The notes below the pieces were generated by a model, which was not told the origin of the DNA, did no database searches, and saw only the letters and a program-made list of their open reading frames with translations. A stretch of 64,000 bases of DNA from Camillea tinctor. Its lineage: Eukaryota > Ascomycota > Sordariomycetes > Xylariales > Xylariaceae. The stretch lies in the NCBI GenBank assembly GCA_022578605.1, contig MU394093.1, positions 62,001-126,000 of the forward strand. Reading direction: 5' to 3'. The position numbers and the translations under genes were made by a program. Shown here piece after piece: positions 44,619 through 57,904 of this stretch (position 1 is the stretch's first letter; each line of letters opens with the position of its first letter).

Positions 44619-47455
44619 TCAATTGGATCCATTCCCTGTTGTTGTTGTTGTTGTCGTCGTCGTCCCAGCATGATCACACTCCTCATTGAGTTCTATCAGA
44701 TCATTACGGAGTGCTTGAACATCTTTGTGCGAAGGTCCAAACAGGTCTTGAAGATTATCGTGAGCGCGTTGGTAGTATTCCCTTGCCTTAGCTAGCTTGC
44801 CCTGATCCCATAACAGGACTCCCATATTCCGCGTAGTGTTGATTGCTGGTTGATATCTCATAATATGCAGTGGATATATGGCTTTCTCGTACCCTTGAAG
44901 CGCCCGCAAGAACATTTCCTTAGCTTTTTGCAGCTTGCCTTGATCAGCGTAAAGAAGACCTAGGTTGTTAACCGTATCGAGTGTTGACGTGTGATCTGGT
45001 CCCCATGCTTTTTCCTTCTTTTGAAGCGCCCGTAGATACATGCCCTCAGCTTTTTGCAGCTTGCCTTGCTTAGCGTAAAGGATACCTAGGTTGTTAACCG
45101 TATCGAATGTTGATGTGTGATCTGGTCCCCATGCCTTTTCGTGCCCTTGAAGCGCCTGCAGATACATGCCCTCAGCCTTTTGCAGCTTGCCTTGCTCAGC
45201 GTAAAGAAGACCTAGGTTGTTAACCGTATCGAGCGTTAATGTGTGATCTGGTCCCCACGCCTTTTCGTACGCTTGAAGCGCCCGCAAATACATGTCCTCA
45301 GCTTCTTGCAGCTTGCCTTGGTCTTTGTAAAGAATACCTAGATTGTAAAAGGCCCAACCAAAGCCTTCGTCGCTTTCTTGAATAGCAGCACAAGACTTTA
45401 TGGCATGTGGAAGAAGTCGCCTTCGAAGTAACCAGAACTGAATGTCGTCTTGTGACGAAACATGCGAGGCTACGCATTCTACCGCAAGTTTACTTAAATA
45501 GCCATTTCGATCTTGATTCAATACGTGAAAAGTCCAAGTATGTAAGCAGCTGTGAATGCTGTGTCCTCTTGATCCGATCCGGTCTGGAATCAAAATGTGC
45601 GGCTCGACAAATCCGTAATCATGTAGTGTACCTATCGCGCCATTGAATTTGAGCTCATCAGTTAGCTCATATAACCACGCTGGATCCTCTTCTTCACCTA
45701 TTTGACCGTAGGACTGGACGAGTTCAAACCATAGGTCTTCGTTGTCAAAGTAGGCCCACCACCGAAGTAAATGTGCTGCGAGGGGGTTGTGTTCCTGGAC
45801 TTGCTCGTATGATACTTGCCATGTGGAGCAAAGTGTGCGGTCTTGGTAAGAACCTAGGCTTGGAGTACTCATATGAAGCCTCGCCCATGAATTTTTGTAA
45901 AGGCGAAGGTAGTCAACAAAGCTTATTGCAACCCTTCTTAAGTATGCTCCAGCCGTCGCCAGGGCAAGAGGAAGCCCGTCAAGCTCCTTGACAAGACTTC
46001 TGGCATCTATGTCTGCGGCAATAATTAGCAAAGTCTGGTGATCGGGGAGAGCCGTACCATCTTGCAAGCCATCTCGGCCTGAGGTTGTTGAAAGAATTTC
46101 GAGACTGTCGTGCAACGTCTCAAGCTTCCTTATTCGAACTGGATGGCCTAGATTGAGCTGCGACAATCGTGTGGTGATAATTATCGAGCCTTGGTACGCC
46201 ATAGGAAGAAAGCGCTCTATGTCGATTTCGGTGTCATCGTAGTTATCATACACAAGAAGCCACCGAGTGTTATTCGGCAAGCTGAGCCAAGCTTTAACAG
46301 CTTCGACCACCTCTTCATGATTTTGCTGAAGGTTTAGTGTACTCAGGCGGCTGGCATCAGCATGTTGGTTTAAGATCTGCTTCGCAACCTTGATAAAGCT
46401 CCGTTGGATAGAGGCTTCGTCTTTGATATTGAACCAGAATATGGCAGAGTATTCATCTCGGTACCGCTTGATGTATGCGACAGCGAGTTGCGTCTTGCCA
46501 ATGCCGCCGAGACCGTGGAGAAGAACGACGCGTCGGCTGCCATCTGAACTCAAAGTTCTGCGCATCTCTGCTAATTCTCTCTCTCTTGCGACAAAGTGTT
46601 GAATCTCGGGAGCCTCAGACAAGCTGAAAGTAACGGAGAAACGGTCCGCAAGGGTGCCTTATTCTGTTGGTCACCAAGCTTCCCTCCATTAGTTATTAGG
46701 ATCGATTTACCTTTTACAGCTTTCTGGACTTCATCTCGTAATCGCTTCTCCGCCTTTTCTTTCCCTTCACCGTAAAGAAGCGGCATATGAACGTCAAATA
46801 TCCCGAAGAGGGAATACGTCATGTCCTCTTCATACTTCGTCTGACGATTGCGGGTCCATGCCTCTCGTTCCGAGACGGAGAAGTCGGGCAAAGGTGTACC
46901 GCGGAGAGCAGCCACAGGAATGCCCGTAATATCGCGTACCAGAGGCTCCAGTGACCGTTTGTCTCCTAGCCAGTGCCCCTCCCTCGAATAGAATTCAACT
47001 ATTTTCGGGGCGATGAGCTCTTGGAGTGTCCATCCACGGGTAAACCATCTGCTGTTTTGAAAAGCCGCTTCCCATGGCGTCACGCTGTCCTTTGCACCAG
47101 TCGCTGAAGTGGCAGAGACGTCAGAGAGATAGACGTAGCATCTTTTCGCATCGCGGTACCACCTGAACATGCTGTTAATCGCCGTCTGAAGCTCGGTGCT
47201 ATCCGATTTATCGATGCAACAGGTATCGACCCAAAAATATCGCAACCCATGTCGTCTCGCTTGTTCGGCACAGAACCGAATCTTATCGTAGCCGGCCTTC
47301 TTTTGCCGATCATCCTGCGTTTTCGTTAGGTCTGCAAAGACTACTTCGTCTGATCCCCATGTATGGGAAAGGATCGCGTAGGGAGGAATATCGTTGGAAA
47401 CGAGGTCTGGGGTAAGGCTGTAATTGTCAGCGTTGTCGCGTTGTAATAGCCGCAT
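44619..47455 (-). CDS. HET-domain NLR: HET, NB-ARC and tetratricopeptide repeats
   Basis: Two exons (47455-46711 and 46657-44619) joined by a 53-nt phase-1 intron give 927 residues. The HET domain (about 20-170) shows PYAILSHTWGSDEVVF, FWVDTCCIDKS and RWFTRGWTLQELIAP; in known incompatibility genes it triggers cell death. The NB-ARC domain starts after GTLADRFSVTFSLSEAPE, with the P-loop LHGLGGIGKTQLAVAY, the Walker B-like WLLVYDNYDD, and LPLALATAGAYL. A helical linker leads to TPR units of 42 residues. The tail ends in polythreonine. The layout follows the podosporan HET-D/HET-E genes but with TPRs in place of WD40 repeats. It probably acts in allorecognition or defence sensing; its ligand is unknown. 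Adjacent near-identical repeats suggest ongoing repeat exchange. Confidence 0.92.
44820..45323 (-). repeat. Four tandem 126-bp units encoding 42-residue TPRs
   Basis: Units start at 45323, 45197, 45071 and 44945 (minus strand), each exactly 126 bp. The first residues read DQGKLQEAE, EQGKLQKAE, KQGKLQKAE and DQGKLQKAK, and three units share AWGPDHT and DTVNNLG. The first three are close at DNA level; the fourth diverges in its second half. Confidence 0.92.
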
Positions 47456-49069
47456 CCTAGGGCTTGCAAGACCATTCTTCTTATCCCCCTTCTTATCCTG
47501 CTATTAATTTACGAATGGCGATGATGCCTAACAAGGACCATGGATCTATGGGACAGTCAGTGGGGTAAAATTCGGGATAGACGGAGGTGGCAGAAGGTAA
47601 GAAGAGTAAACGGCGAGGCTATGTTCAATGCATCTATCATGTCTATTCGTTCATTGGATAATAGTAATAGTAATAATAATTGTAGTATTCGTAGTAAATC
47701 GGCAAGATTCTAGGCTAAGACCAAGCAGGTTCGCAGAGAAGGAAAGGCAAATTATCAATCTTCACGAAGGAAGAAAGAGTACAAGATCAAAATTTCAAAG
47801 ATATTTAAAACCTAAATCTCTCTTACTCTACAAAAAGAAAAGGAAAATAAAAATAAAATAAAGGGCAAGTCAAGCAGAGTCAAGTTAAGGATGAATATTT
47901 ATCTATAATTGCGTACATCACATACAAAAAAAGAAACTAGCCAGATACCTACTACTGAACCTCAGGGGCAGGTACGTGGCTAGGCAGGTAAACCAGAATA
48001 TTTCAAAATCTCTTTCTCGCGCCAGTTTTCCTCTTACAAGATAAAAACAATAACACCGCCCTTTAGAAATAACCGCGATCCCACCTTGCTTTACTCCATT
48101 TTTAAATGGTAGCTCTCGAAGGTTAACCGAAAAGAAGGACACAATCCTGAGTGGGAGGGGAAAAAAAGATAGAACTATGAAATCATGTATTCGGCTAGTA
48201 AGTAAACAATCGCAGCAGATTTGAGTTTCTTTTTCTTTCAGCAAGTAAAAACTCCTCCCCCCTATTTTTCTCTTTTCAATGTAGGACCCGCACTTTCTTC
48301 TGTCTTATCACGCATAATTCTTCTTTACGCCTTCCCCTCAGGGCTAAAATGCCTAGCCATGACAACTATACGTTCATCAGAGGAAGCAAAAACAAACACC
48401 CTTCCCTCCCCTATCGCCACTGCTGTTGGGAAATATACTTGGTCCCTAGACTCCATTGTATGTATTAAAGACTTCCTGGGGAAAAAAAAAAATTCGCAAC
48501 CCGATCCCATCTCGCAAGGACTTGGAAACCTCATCCACAGAAATCGTTCCTCTTGAAGAGGTTTATGAACGGGTGCCAAGATCAACTGAGACGCGTCGAA
48601 TCAACCAAACCAGCAAAGAGAATATCCACGGAATCATTACACGTGTTTTTCCAGCATACGGGAAAACAAAGCGAAAAAGAAAATCGATAGAAACCAGCCC
48701 CGACACGCTTCCTCAAGTCCGGTTGACTAGTGGCCAGAGCCGGGTGACTGGCGAAGTTATCGAGTGGTTGGTATGACGGGAACAGGTAGGCACAACTAGT
48801 GTGAAGGTGGGATATAAACAACGCCAGTCTAGTAGAGGTATCGGGTTTTTTTTTTCAGTTCTTTTTTTTTTCTTTCCAAAACTTTCATCGAGAAAATTCA
48901 ACCTTTCGGTCAGTCGTAGTTCGTTTCTGGTCTGTTGAGCACGTTATAACCGGGAAACAACCATGACCAAAATCCAGATGCGAGATGTAGATAACCAGCC
49001 ACTGAACGCCTTGAGCATGCTCAACATTGGAAGCAACCTTTTCTTTAGAACGGGAGAGGAAGGCTCAGA
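47456..49069. other. Intergenic, 1.6 kb, no gene seen
   Basis: Promoter of the NLR gene (left) and 3' flank of the SomA-like gene (right). Purine- and A-rich DNA with several A and T runs. Short frames at 47628-47861 and 48221-48776 lack any family resemblance. Confidence 0.5.
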
Positions 49070-51706
49070 CTATTCGGCTCCGATTTCTCCTGCACCTTCC
49101 ATCCCGAAGCCTGCCGTTCCGAAGTCAAATGTGGCATCACCCCCATCGTTATCGTGCAGGAATGAATCGAAATCAAAGTCCTGGAGCACGTTGTCCGTCG
49201 TCAAGGGATTAGCGAAGTCCATTGAGTTGAAATCCTACATACAAGTTAGCATAAATAGCAAAAACATTCTAATAGCTAGACGACTTACTAATCCGTTGGT
49301 GCTATCCATGCCGGCAAATGAATTCATCTGAGGATCAGGATGCGGCTGTGGTACCGTGACGGGAGCCGGAGCAGCCTGAGGTGCCGAAGCAGGTGCATTA
49401 GCCGCTGCCTGTGCGCCACCTGTGTTAGGCCCGGGTTTGTTAAAGCCGGCCGGTGTGGAGGGCGTCGGGGGCTCCGCATCTTGTGTAGACTCGGCCGCTG
49501 GCGTGGCGCCGGTGGGCTGGGTAGTCTTCTTCTGCGCAGCCGTCTAGATACACAAGTTAGCATGTACTCGATGAACTCGGATCTCTCTCTTTGTGAGCAT
49601 TACCTTAGTCTTAGCGTTCTTAGTGTCCTTCTTTTTGGGTGCCGCTTTATTGGACTGTTGAGGCGTAGGAGGAGCAACATTGGATACTTGTGGCGATGAT
49701 GTCTGCGGACGGCCGTTCGCATTATTGTTGGCGGGAGTGGGGGCCGATGGGGGTGGCATGGATCTCTGCTGGGGCGTGCCTTGCACGGGACCCTGAGGAC
49801 CCTGGGGGGCCATGCCATTGCCGTTTGGACCTTGCTGCCATTGCATCTGAGGGCCGCCTTGGGGACCTTGCTGCTGTCTCATCATCTGTTGATTCATTTG
49901 GTTGTTGAACGGTTGGTTCGGGTGCGAACTCGGCGGCCGCATATTCCCGTTCATCTGCGCAACCATGTTGCCATCCATGCCGCCGTTCATGTTCTTAAAG
50001 AACTGGGTGTGCATGTTGGGGTCCATGCCATTCTGCATAAAGTTCATCGTGTTGGGCGATCCTCTCGACTGGGCACCCTCCGGAAGAGGTGAGGGGATGC
50101 CGGTTGGGTTCATCTGGGGGGTACCGCGCTTCATCTGTTCCGCAGGGTTAGGGGAGGCCCCAGTCCGGGCGCCCTGAGGCGAAGTGTCCTGGAAGGGTTG
50201 CCCATTCGCACCGGGAGGTCCAGCAGGTCCGCCAGAACCAGCCGGAACAGCACCGTCCCCCCGCATACCGGTCATGCTATCTTGCTCTTGTCTCGCCATC
50301 ATGAGCCGCTTCTTATTCTGTTGCTCGAGCAACATCAGCTGCATCTGGTAGTCCTGGAGAGCGTGGTTGCTGCTACCAGCCTGAGCGGCGCCGGGGCCGG
50401 GTCTCATTCCTCCGGGGCCACCCATGTCATTAGCGTTGTAGAAAGCACCGATATCACCAGGGCCTTGCGGTATCATGGGAGATCCTTGACCTTGCGGGCC
50501 GGCAGGGTTGGGAACTTGCTTATTCGGCATTTGCTGTCCATGGTGCTGTTGGAGGGTTTGGGAGTATGTCTGGATCGACTTGGCCTGGGCCTGGGGAGGC
50601 TGGGCGGAGAAATTTTGGAACTGCTGTGGGGACAGATTAGCTGGGTCGATGCCGTTGGTTGAGAGCATATGCTGAGTTATGGCAGCGTTTCTGGTGTTGC
50701 CTACTTGATGCCCCGGCATTCCTTGCTGTGGTCGTTGGCCATTCATCATGTTTGGCTGCTGAGGGTTGAAAGGCCCCGATCCATCGAGGCGTGGTCTCTT
50801 GCTCGGCGACGGCGCATTCTCGGTCGAGCCGGGCGAAGCCGGGCGGTTTTGGTTACCATCCATGTTCGAGCCGTCTCGCTGCATCTGCTGCTGCTTGGCC
50901 TGAAGCATTTGCATTTGCGGGCTGAAAGGGAGGGGGAGAGAGGGACAAGTGTTAGTACGCTGACTGGCTCATGGATAGGAACGGTGTGCGCGCCCTGGAG
51001 GTAGACATACTTGTTCTGGTTGTTAGCCATGGCCGTTCTGGCCAAGTTGGGCTGCTTTGGGTTTATCATGCCATTCTGCATTCTCATGCCGTTGTATGCC
51101 GCCGCCTCGGGCCGCATGTTTCGGAGCATATCCTGCTGCGCAGTCTGCCTTAGTCGAGACTGTTGCTGTAACACAAGTCAGCATCCACACAACGACACGC
51201 TGGATGAGGGTATCTAAGGGGCAAATGGCTACCTGTGTATGGTTTACGTATTGGCTCACTTGAGGACTGATGCCGGGCTTGTTGCGCTGGGCCATCAGCA
51301 TCTCCCAGAACAGACAGAACCACTCATACAGAAAACAGCTGTCAGCACCGCTCGGCACGTTAGCGGCCGGCAGATCGCTCGGTCGCTTCGAGTCTATGTC
51401 GTCTTTGCTGTCTGTGTCCATGGCATCGTCACCGACGCCGTTGCCGATAGCATTGCCGTTATCGTCGCGACGGCGGCCCGGACTATCCTTGATAACGTTG
51501 AGGGTCTGGTCACTGTTGAGCATGGCGCGCGCACAGTCATACATGCCTTCCCGTAGAAAGTAGTCGTAGATATAGGTGTTGAGATTTGTTCGGTTGTTGC
51601 CATCTAGCCTCTGGACCTGTTGCGCGGCCAGTGCATTGTTCATCATAGGGATCGGGCCGCCGACAGGCCCGCCGGCCATGGGTATGTTGGACATATTCAC
51701 GTTCAT
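49070..51706 (-). CDS. SomA/Som1/Flo8-type LisH transcriptional regulator
   Basis: Five exons (51706-51233, 51165-51011, 50921-49604, 49543-49289, 49234-49070) give 788 residues. The N-terminus carries a LisH/LUFS-type segment, NRTNLNTYIYDYFLREGMYD, then CARAMLNSDQTLNVIKDS and SCFLYEWFCLFWEMLMAQR. The rest is Gln-, Asn-, Pro- and Met-rich low complexity with a basic patch (SPSKRPRLDG), ending in an acidic tail (VLQDFDFDSFLHD) like an activation domain. Magnaporthe Som1 and Aspergillus SomA, which work with the LIM-binding partner PtaB, have this layout. They control adhesion, conidiation and virulence downstream of cAMP/PKA. I chose the ATG at 51706 (MNVNMSNIPM). The frame stays open upstream to a possible acceptor at about 51736, so a further 5' exon is possible. 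The long upstream gap fits the large promoters known for such regulators. Confidence 0.86.
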
Positions 51707-54700
51707 CGTCGGAGGTGGCGGACAGACCAAGTCTGTCGAGAACTAGGAGGGTCAATCAAAGCAAAGAGGGTATATTTATGGAGTAGTAATCATGCGTCTC
51801 TCTTCCCGACAGATTGGTAGCGGGAGCGGGAGCAGGATCGAAGCAGCGGATGGATTTCTCGGTCCACTTCGAAATGCTCTGCGACCGCGACAGGTGACCC
51901 GTCGTCACGCCGATGGACTAGAGATCTGATTCCCTCCCGGTCGGCGACGACACAAGAAGGTCAGCTGGCGTGATGGGGAAAAAGACTTGTGTTCGGATAT
52001 CGTGGCGAATCGATGGCGCGTAACGCAACGTGATCGACGAAGCAATCCAGAGTCGCGTAGCTGGGGGGGACGGACCTTGTCGACAGCACCCAAGCGTAAT
52101 TATTATTTTTTGAAGGAGGCTGGCACCCGAGATTTCGAATGCTCGAAAATATACCGGACACGAAGAAGGATGGCACGGATAGAAGATGAGGTAACAAAAA
52201 ACCGCAACAAGTCGGTGTCTCGCTGCTATACAATGACCCGAAGAAGGAAAAGGTGGAATGGTATAATTGAGAGACCGGGGAGAGAAAGAGGGAAAAGGGA
52301 AAGGTTAGGGAAAGTATTTGGGGGTAGCGCGACAGGTAGGGTAGATAATAAGATCAAGGGTTTTTTTTTTTTGGTCAAATAGAATAAATGGGAATGGGTA
52401 GTAAGGTAAGAAGTAGTGAGAAGAATAATCAAAGCGGAATTTAGAAATGAGAGTGGTTTTTTTCTTTTTCTTCTTTGGATGTCTCTCTATCTCCGTTTCG
52501 CTGTCGCTTCTTTTTTTTTCCCTCCCTGCTACTACTTTATGGCGGCGGATGTGAGACGAGGATGAGTTAAGTTCAAAGTTGAAGTTCAGTCGGGCAGGTA
52601 GGTAAAGAAGGTAAAAAAAAGTTGGTAGGTTGGGTCAGTCGACAGTCGGGTGGTATGGATGGATGGGTGTGGGTGGGTAGATAGGTGGATGGGTAGATGG
52701 GTAAGATGGATGGGTTAAGGTATGAAAAGGTATGAGACGGGATTGGGGGATGAAAGATGGGGGGATAAGATGGGATGGGATGGAATTGGCAAAGAGTGGT
52801 GACAGTGGCAGTGACAGTGGCAGTGGCCGAAAAAAAAAAAGGTTAATTGATTTTTTTTTTCGTAGTCGTGATTGTGTTTGGGGGCTGGTAGGTAAGGCAA
52901 AGTAAGTACCTAGGCAGCTAGGCAGCTAGGTAGATAGGTAGTGTAGGTACTACTTTGCTGCTGAATATACTGGATACTGGCTGCTGGTACAGGCGGTGCA
53001 GGCAGGTGTTGAACATTCGAGTTGCCGGTTGATAACTTCTGGCAAGAAAAATAGTTTAAAAAACTCCCCCCCCTCCCAAGGACTGTTTTTTAGGGGCCGC
53101 CACTCGAAAATCCGTCGGCGTCAGTTGTAAATAAGGCCCGATCAGATGGTAAAAACCACCTGCCAAGTTCCCGTGGCCCTTAATTGGGCTATTCCGGTCC
53201 GATATGTCTTCAAGTTATCTGTCTGCTATGTCGTTGACGGTGGGAAGCTTCTTTCTCTCTGTTGCCTCTTTTCTTTCTTTAATTTTCTATTTCTCTCTTT
53301 CTGTGTGTGTCTGTAGGTGTGCAAGTGTGCGTGCGTGTGTGCATGCGTATATTCGTTTTAATTACGTTGTGCCACTTGCTTTTTCCTCGTCTTATTCTCT
53401 TCTTCTGTAGTAGCGCGTTATCTCGCTCTCTCAGAACCGGGATGCCGAGGGAGGCCAACTAAAATTATTGTATGGCACTTGACAACCCTGCACGCATTTT
53501 AAAAGGCAGATGGTATATTTAAGTCCTGCACCTTTTTTCAGAAGAAAAGAAAAGAAGAAGAAAAATAGGAAGAACAATGTAGGCTGCAGCTAGCAGCAAT
53601 AATGTTCTTCGTCAGTGTCTAGCCCGGCAGCATGCGATGGGAGGAATGTTGGTGGTGAAAGGGGGATGGAGAGAAAGAGAGAGAAGTGGGTGGTAAATGT
53701 TGTAAGTAGGTTGGTAGGTTAGGTAGTTTAGGTAAAGTGAGTTAGAAGAATGGAAATGGATAATTGTTCTGGCGCGCCTCTTCCGCTGCCTTAGGCCGAG
53801 ACCTACCTTCCATTCTTTTTCCCTTGATTCCTTAATTTCTTAAAACTCTAATGTCCTCACCTGTTATCAAAGTGGTTTTTGTACCTTAGGTACTTCTTTC
53901 TGTTGATATCTATGGTGCGTGGTGTGTACAGATAGGCGAGCTTGCCCTTAAGACTACCTAAGGTAAGGCATTTATAGAGCGAGTAGCGGCTTAAACTAGC
54001 TACCTATCTTTACGTACCTTTAATATCTAAAGTAGCACAGAGGAATAGCGAGAAGGCCCCGTGATACCTTTACCTATCAACTGCTATTCCTTCCATTACT
54101 ATTGGATTACCTACCTAAATACTATTCTACCCTCCTACTACTACATCCATTCTAGTGTTACGATTCATACTGCTACTAGCACTTTTCCATATGTGCATCA
54201 GTTATTTAATTACTTCCTAATCGATTTATTCAATATATGCCGAATTTACAAAAACGTGCGAGCGCCACGGGTAGCAGCATAACTATCTAAAAGTATATAA
54301 AACGCATACACACGCGCAGTAGTTTAGGTAGTAATTGTAAGCTGACATGCAACAAGCTAGCATACAGTTGGGTATTGCTGTATGTATATGTAGTGTATGT
54401 AGCGTTGTGTGCACTACACTGACTAGATATTTGGGGAATCCAATTGGGAAAAGAATAAAAATCCAAGAACGTTGATTGACCTTGAACGAGGGGATGGGTG
54501 GACTGGGGGGGATGCTGGAGATATCCAGACAGGTCTGGGATGAGACAACGCGCACTGGGAAAAGCCCATGCCGACATGGGTCAGACGCGAATATTTGAGC
54601 ATGGCCTGCGGAACCAACTTCAGGTATATCCTGTTAGCATTCTTCACATAAACAATATGGCCTGCTCTAACAGGATACCCCACTATGAGAAATTTTGTTC

Positions 54701-57700
54701 AGCGTACAACTGGGACTGGGGCCCACTTTGGCGTCTTGGCAACCTCACGTCAATTTCAAACTCTCTTACCATTCATTAGTCGGAGGGCTCCATAACTTTC
54801 GACGTGTTATAGGAAGTTCTATTCTATCCCTCACTTGAAGTCCGATTCCGCTGATTGTACATATTCAATTAGGAGTACGTTGTTCTTTTTTAGTATAATG
54901 ATTTACTTAATTAATATATTTTGATTTAATTTTTCTTTCTTTAATCTCTCTATAAACGAGTCTGGTAAACTCTTGTGGTATGTATTCCGTCATTCACATC
55001 ATAACGTTAGCGCAGGGCTGGAGATAAATGTGTAAATCGTAAGTTATAAGTAGTTTAATGGTTGACAGGTCCCCGATCTCGATCTTAAGTAACCTTTAGG
55101 TAGGTACCTGGGTCTCCCCGTACCGCTAGGTACCTGTCAACCCGAGTCTTCATGTATGGTCCTTACAGAAACTGTACCGTATGTACATGTGGTGTGAGTG
55201 ATGCTGACCAACGAAATATGTATCTCATAATAAATTCACCTGCCTTTAGTCTGTAAAGTGACTTTAACATCAACTAACCTTTTGTTTTGTCTTGTTTTTT
55301 TTTCTCAATCACCTGATAAATCTCCCCCATTGCCTTTTTGACCTCTTCTTCCCAGAAGCCTCAACATTTGCTATGCTAGTGTAATAGAAGAAGAGCGGAT
55401 TTTCGAATAACGTGGGCCTCCATATTTTCTCAGCTAGTTCCAAGCCGTTAATATTCAACTCAGACAGCCACGCGAGAGATGTCATAGTGGCCATGTTAAT
55501 CATTCCAGTGACGTTTCGTCTTGTAGTGTATTGGGCACTTGTAACGGGCCATCGTTGAGCATCGATATTGAACCAATTATTGTTACTATTTATAAAGAAC
55601 CTAAACGCATAACCACGAAATGCTACGACTCCCTGTCCTTCTCTCCTTTTCTTCCTCTCCCCTTTCCCCCTTTGATAATGAATAACTTATATATATTTAT
55701 TTGCCTCATTTGTCCTCACCCTGGCTCCATTTATTTGTCATTAATCGTGTGGCAAAATAGTAGACATCAATGCAATGGTGGCAGCTTCAGTTGGTAAATT
55801 CAAGTTAGGGGTGTGTAAGACAAGGGAGAAAATAGAAGGAGAGGGGGGCAGAAAAAGAATAAATAAATAAAATAAAATAAAAATAAAAAAAGGAAAAGGA
55901 AAGGTGGGATTCCTCAGCCGTCCAGTTAATGCGAGGCTTGCTATTACATACATACATACCTACTTACCTACTATCAGGGCTGACGACTCGCAGGACCTGT
56001 ATACATAAGTTCTCTGTCAGACGTGATCTGCCTTGAAACTTCCAGATAACAGTAGAACACTACTTAGTATCATATCTCTATCCATACGAACTGAGTCATT
56101 TCATTTATGTAGTACCATTGAGTCTTAAGAGGCCTCGATTGCGAAATACAACACATGGACTGTCCGATCGATCAAGGGAGCTTGGTATGTAACTACCTAG
56201 GTTAGATACATGGGATCGAATTACCAATCCAATTCCTTTTCTTCTTCTTTTCTTTTCTCTTCCTCTCCTTTTTTCTGTCTGTGAATTTGTGAGTTTTAGG
56301 GTCCATCGAATATAATGCGTGCATCAAAAGATTCTGCAAAGTTTACCAATCGAGTACATGTAAGCGAAGCCTTGTTAAGATTAATGATATATGCCTACCT
56401 AAGTCTAGGTAAGTACATTGGTATGTAGGTAGGTAGTGTAAGTATAAGCGGCGCAACTAGGCAGGTATGGACATCGTATTGTTCGACTTGAGTACATATA
56501 TTTCTATGTTAACTATGTTCTCTTCGAACCGGTAGCTTGATATATAAAGCCATTGCTGCTCTCGTATAGGAAAGGTAGAGCATGTCAACAACGTCTTATA
56601 TCCGCTTAATGCAGGATGTTAGGATGTGAGTAGTCAGCCTCATACATGTAAGTGTGTGTAAGTCATGCCGTACACTCCTGTTACTGCGTTTCCATCAAAA
56701 TGGAACGCTAAGAAATAGTGGACGCAGGAACAAGCCGGTAATGCATCTGTGCGAGCACTAATATGCGATTCCCGGTGCAAATCATGCCGGTAGTGATATA
56801 TATTGTTATGTATGCAGCATAGTGTGTGTTGATATTTTGTATACACTATGGTCAAGTAGACGGCTGTACGGAATAGAACTCATTGTACAAATAATTGATC
56901 TCACTACACTTCGCTTCCCTTTTTTTTAATACATCCCCAACGAATACCTACTTGTACCCTCTGTTTTCGAAATTATATGTATGTTGATGCGTATGTATGT
57001 AAGCCCACATGTTTTGACAGTGCTCTTAAACATTCTATATCTATTTGTGGTGAATAACAGAGGGCTTCATAGCTAATGAGGCCTCGCTTCGGATGTTTAA
57101 ACAGCTATCCACATTAAACACGCAAAGTACCGGGATTTCCATGTTAGTTGACAGATCAGCGGGGCCTCGACAGGAACAAAGATAGTATTCGGTTCAACCT
57201 GAAAGTGCGTGGCACGTCCCGCAGCTCCAACGTCTCTTTGCTCCATAGTCTAGCAGCTAGTTCTGGTATTTGTAACAGCAGAGGCCCGCGACGAATCTCA
57301 GTACTCACATGCACCCACCAGCCTATTTTGGTAGATGCAGGTAATGTGCAGGTAATGTTCATGTTCGCAACCGAGACTATCGTCAAAACGTTATCTGCTA
57401 TCACCCAGCACTCTGCATTGCAAACTTGCCAGGTTAGGTTCCGTAGGTATATATGCATGGTTGTCTCATATAGTGCATGGCATATCGTGCAATGACTTAG
57501 CAAACGGACTCAGCTCACTGGGTGGTTGATATAAGCATTTCCTTACCAAGAGAATAGGAGAAAAGCATGCGACGCGTGGTCCGATATGCACCCCCTCCCC
57601 CCACAAACCTGTCCGGGGCTGAGGATCCCCGCGATCCGCACATGCCGGGCATATTTGCCTAGGATATGTGATAGGTAGGTATGTAATGGAAATACATAAC

Positions 57701-57904
57701 CTACCCAGGTACCCGGCTACCTTAAGGCTACCCGGGTTATCCTAAGAAAGGAACGTGACGAAAGAACAACTTGATATGTAGGTGGGCCCTCGGCAGTGGG
57801 CCGTGTATATTGATTATTGCTGCATGCGTTGACTTCTAAAAAAAAAACCGGGCAAGAAACAAGAGAACATGGTCTATCAAGCATCGTAAATACAAAGTCC
57901 GTCA
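51707..57904. other. Gene-poor 6.2 kb region upstream of the SomA-like gene
   Basis: No frame in this interval looks like a gene. The part next to the regulator (51740-53100) has A and T runs, GGATGGGT and GTGGCAGTGACA repeats (52650-52830), and a dense cluster of AGGTA/AGCTAGG motifs (52886-52950), as in a long leader and promoter. A TGTGTG-rich stretch lies at 53302-53345. From 54000 to 57900 the DNA is AT-rich with TACCTA/TAGGTA palindromes. A frame at 55309-55503 (minus, ending KKRSKRQWGRFIR) could be debris. Non-coding RNA cannot be excluded. Confidence 0.45.

Noticed and set aside
46658..46710. Separate HET gene and NB-ARC/TPR gene instead of one protein
   Set aside because: A 53-nt intron with correct phase joins them into the known HET-NB-repeat layout, and the spliced junction gives the conserved FSVTFSLSEAPE lead-in.
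57148..57503. Overlapping 115-residue frames on both strands
   Set aside because: Neither has family resemblance, and open frames of this size on both strands are likely chance in this composition.
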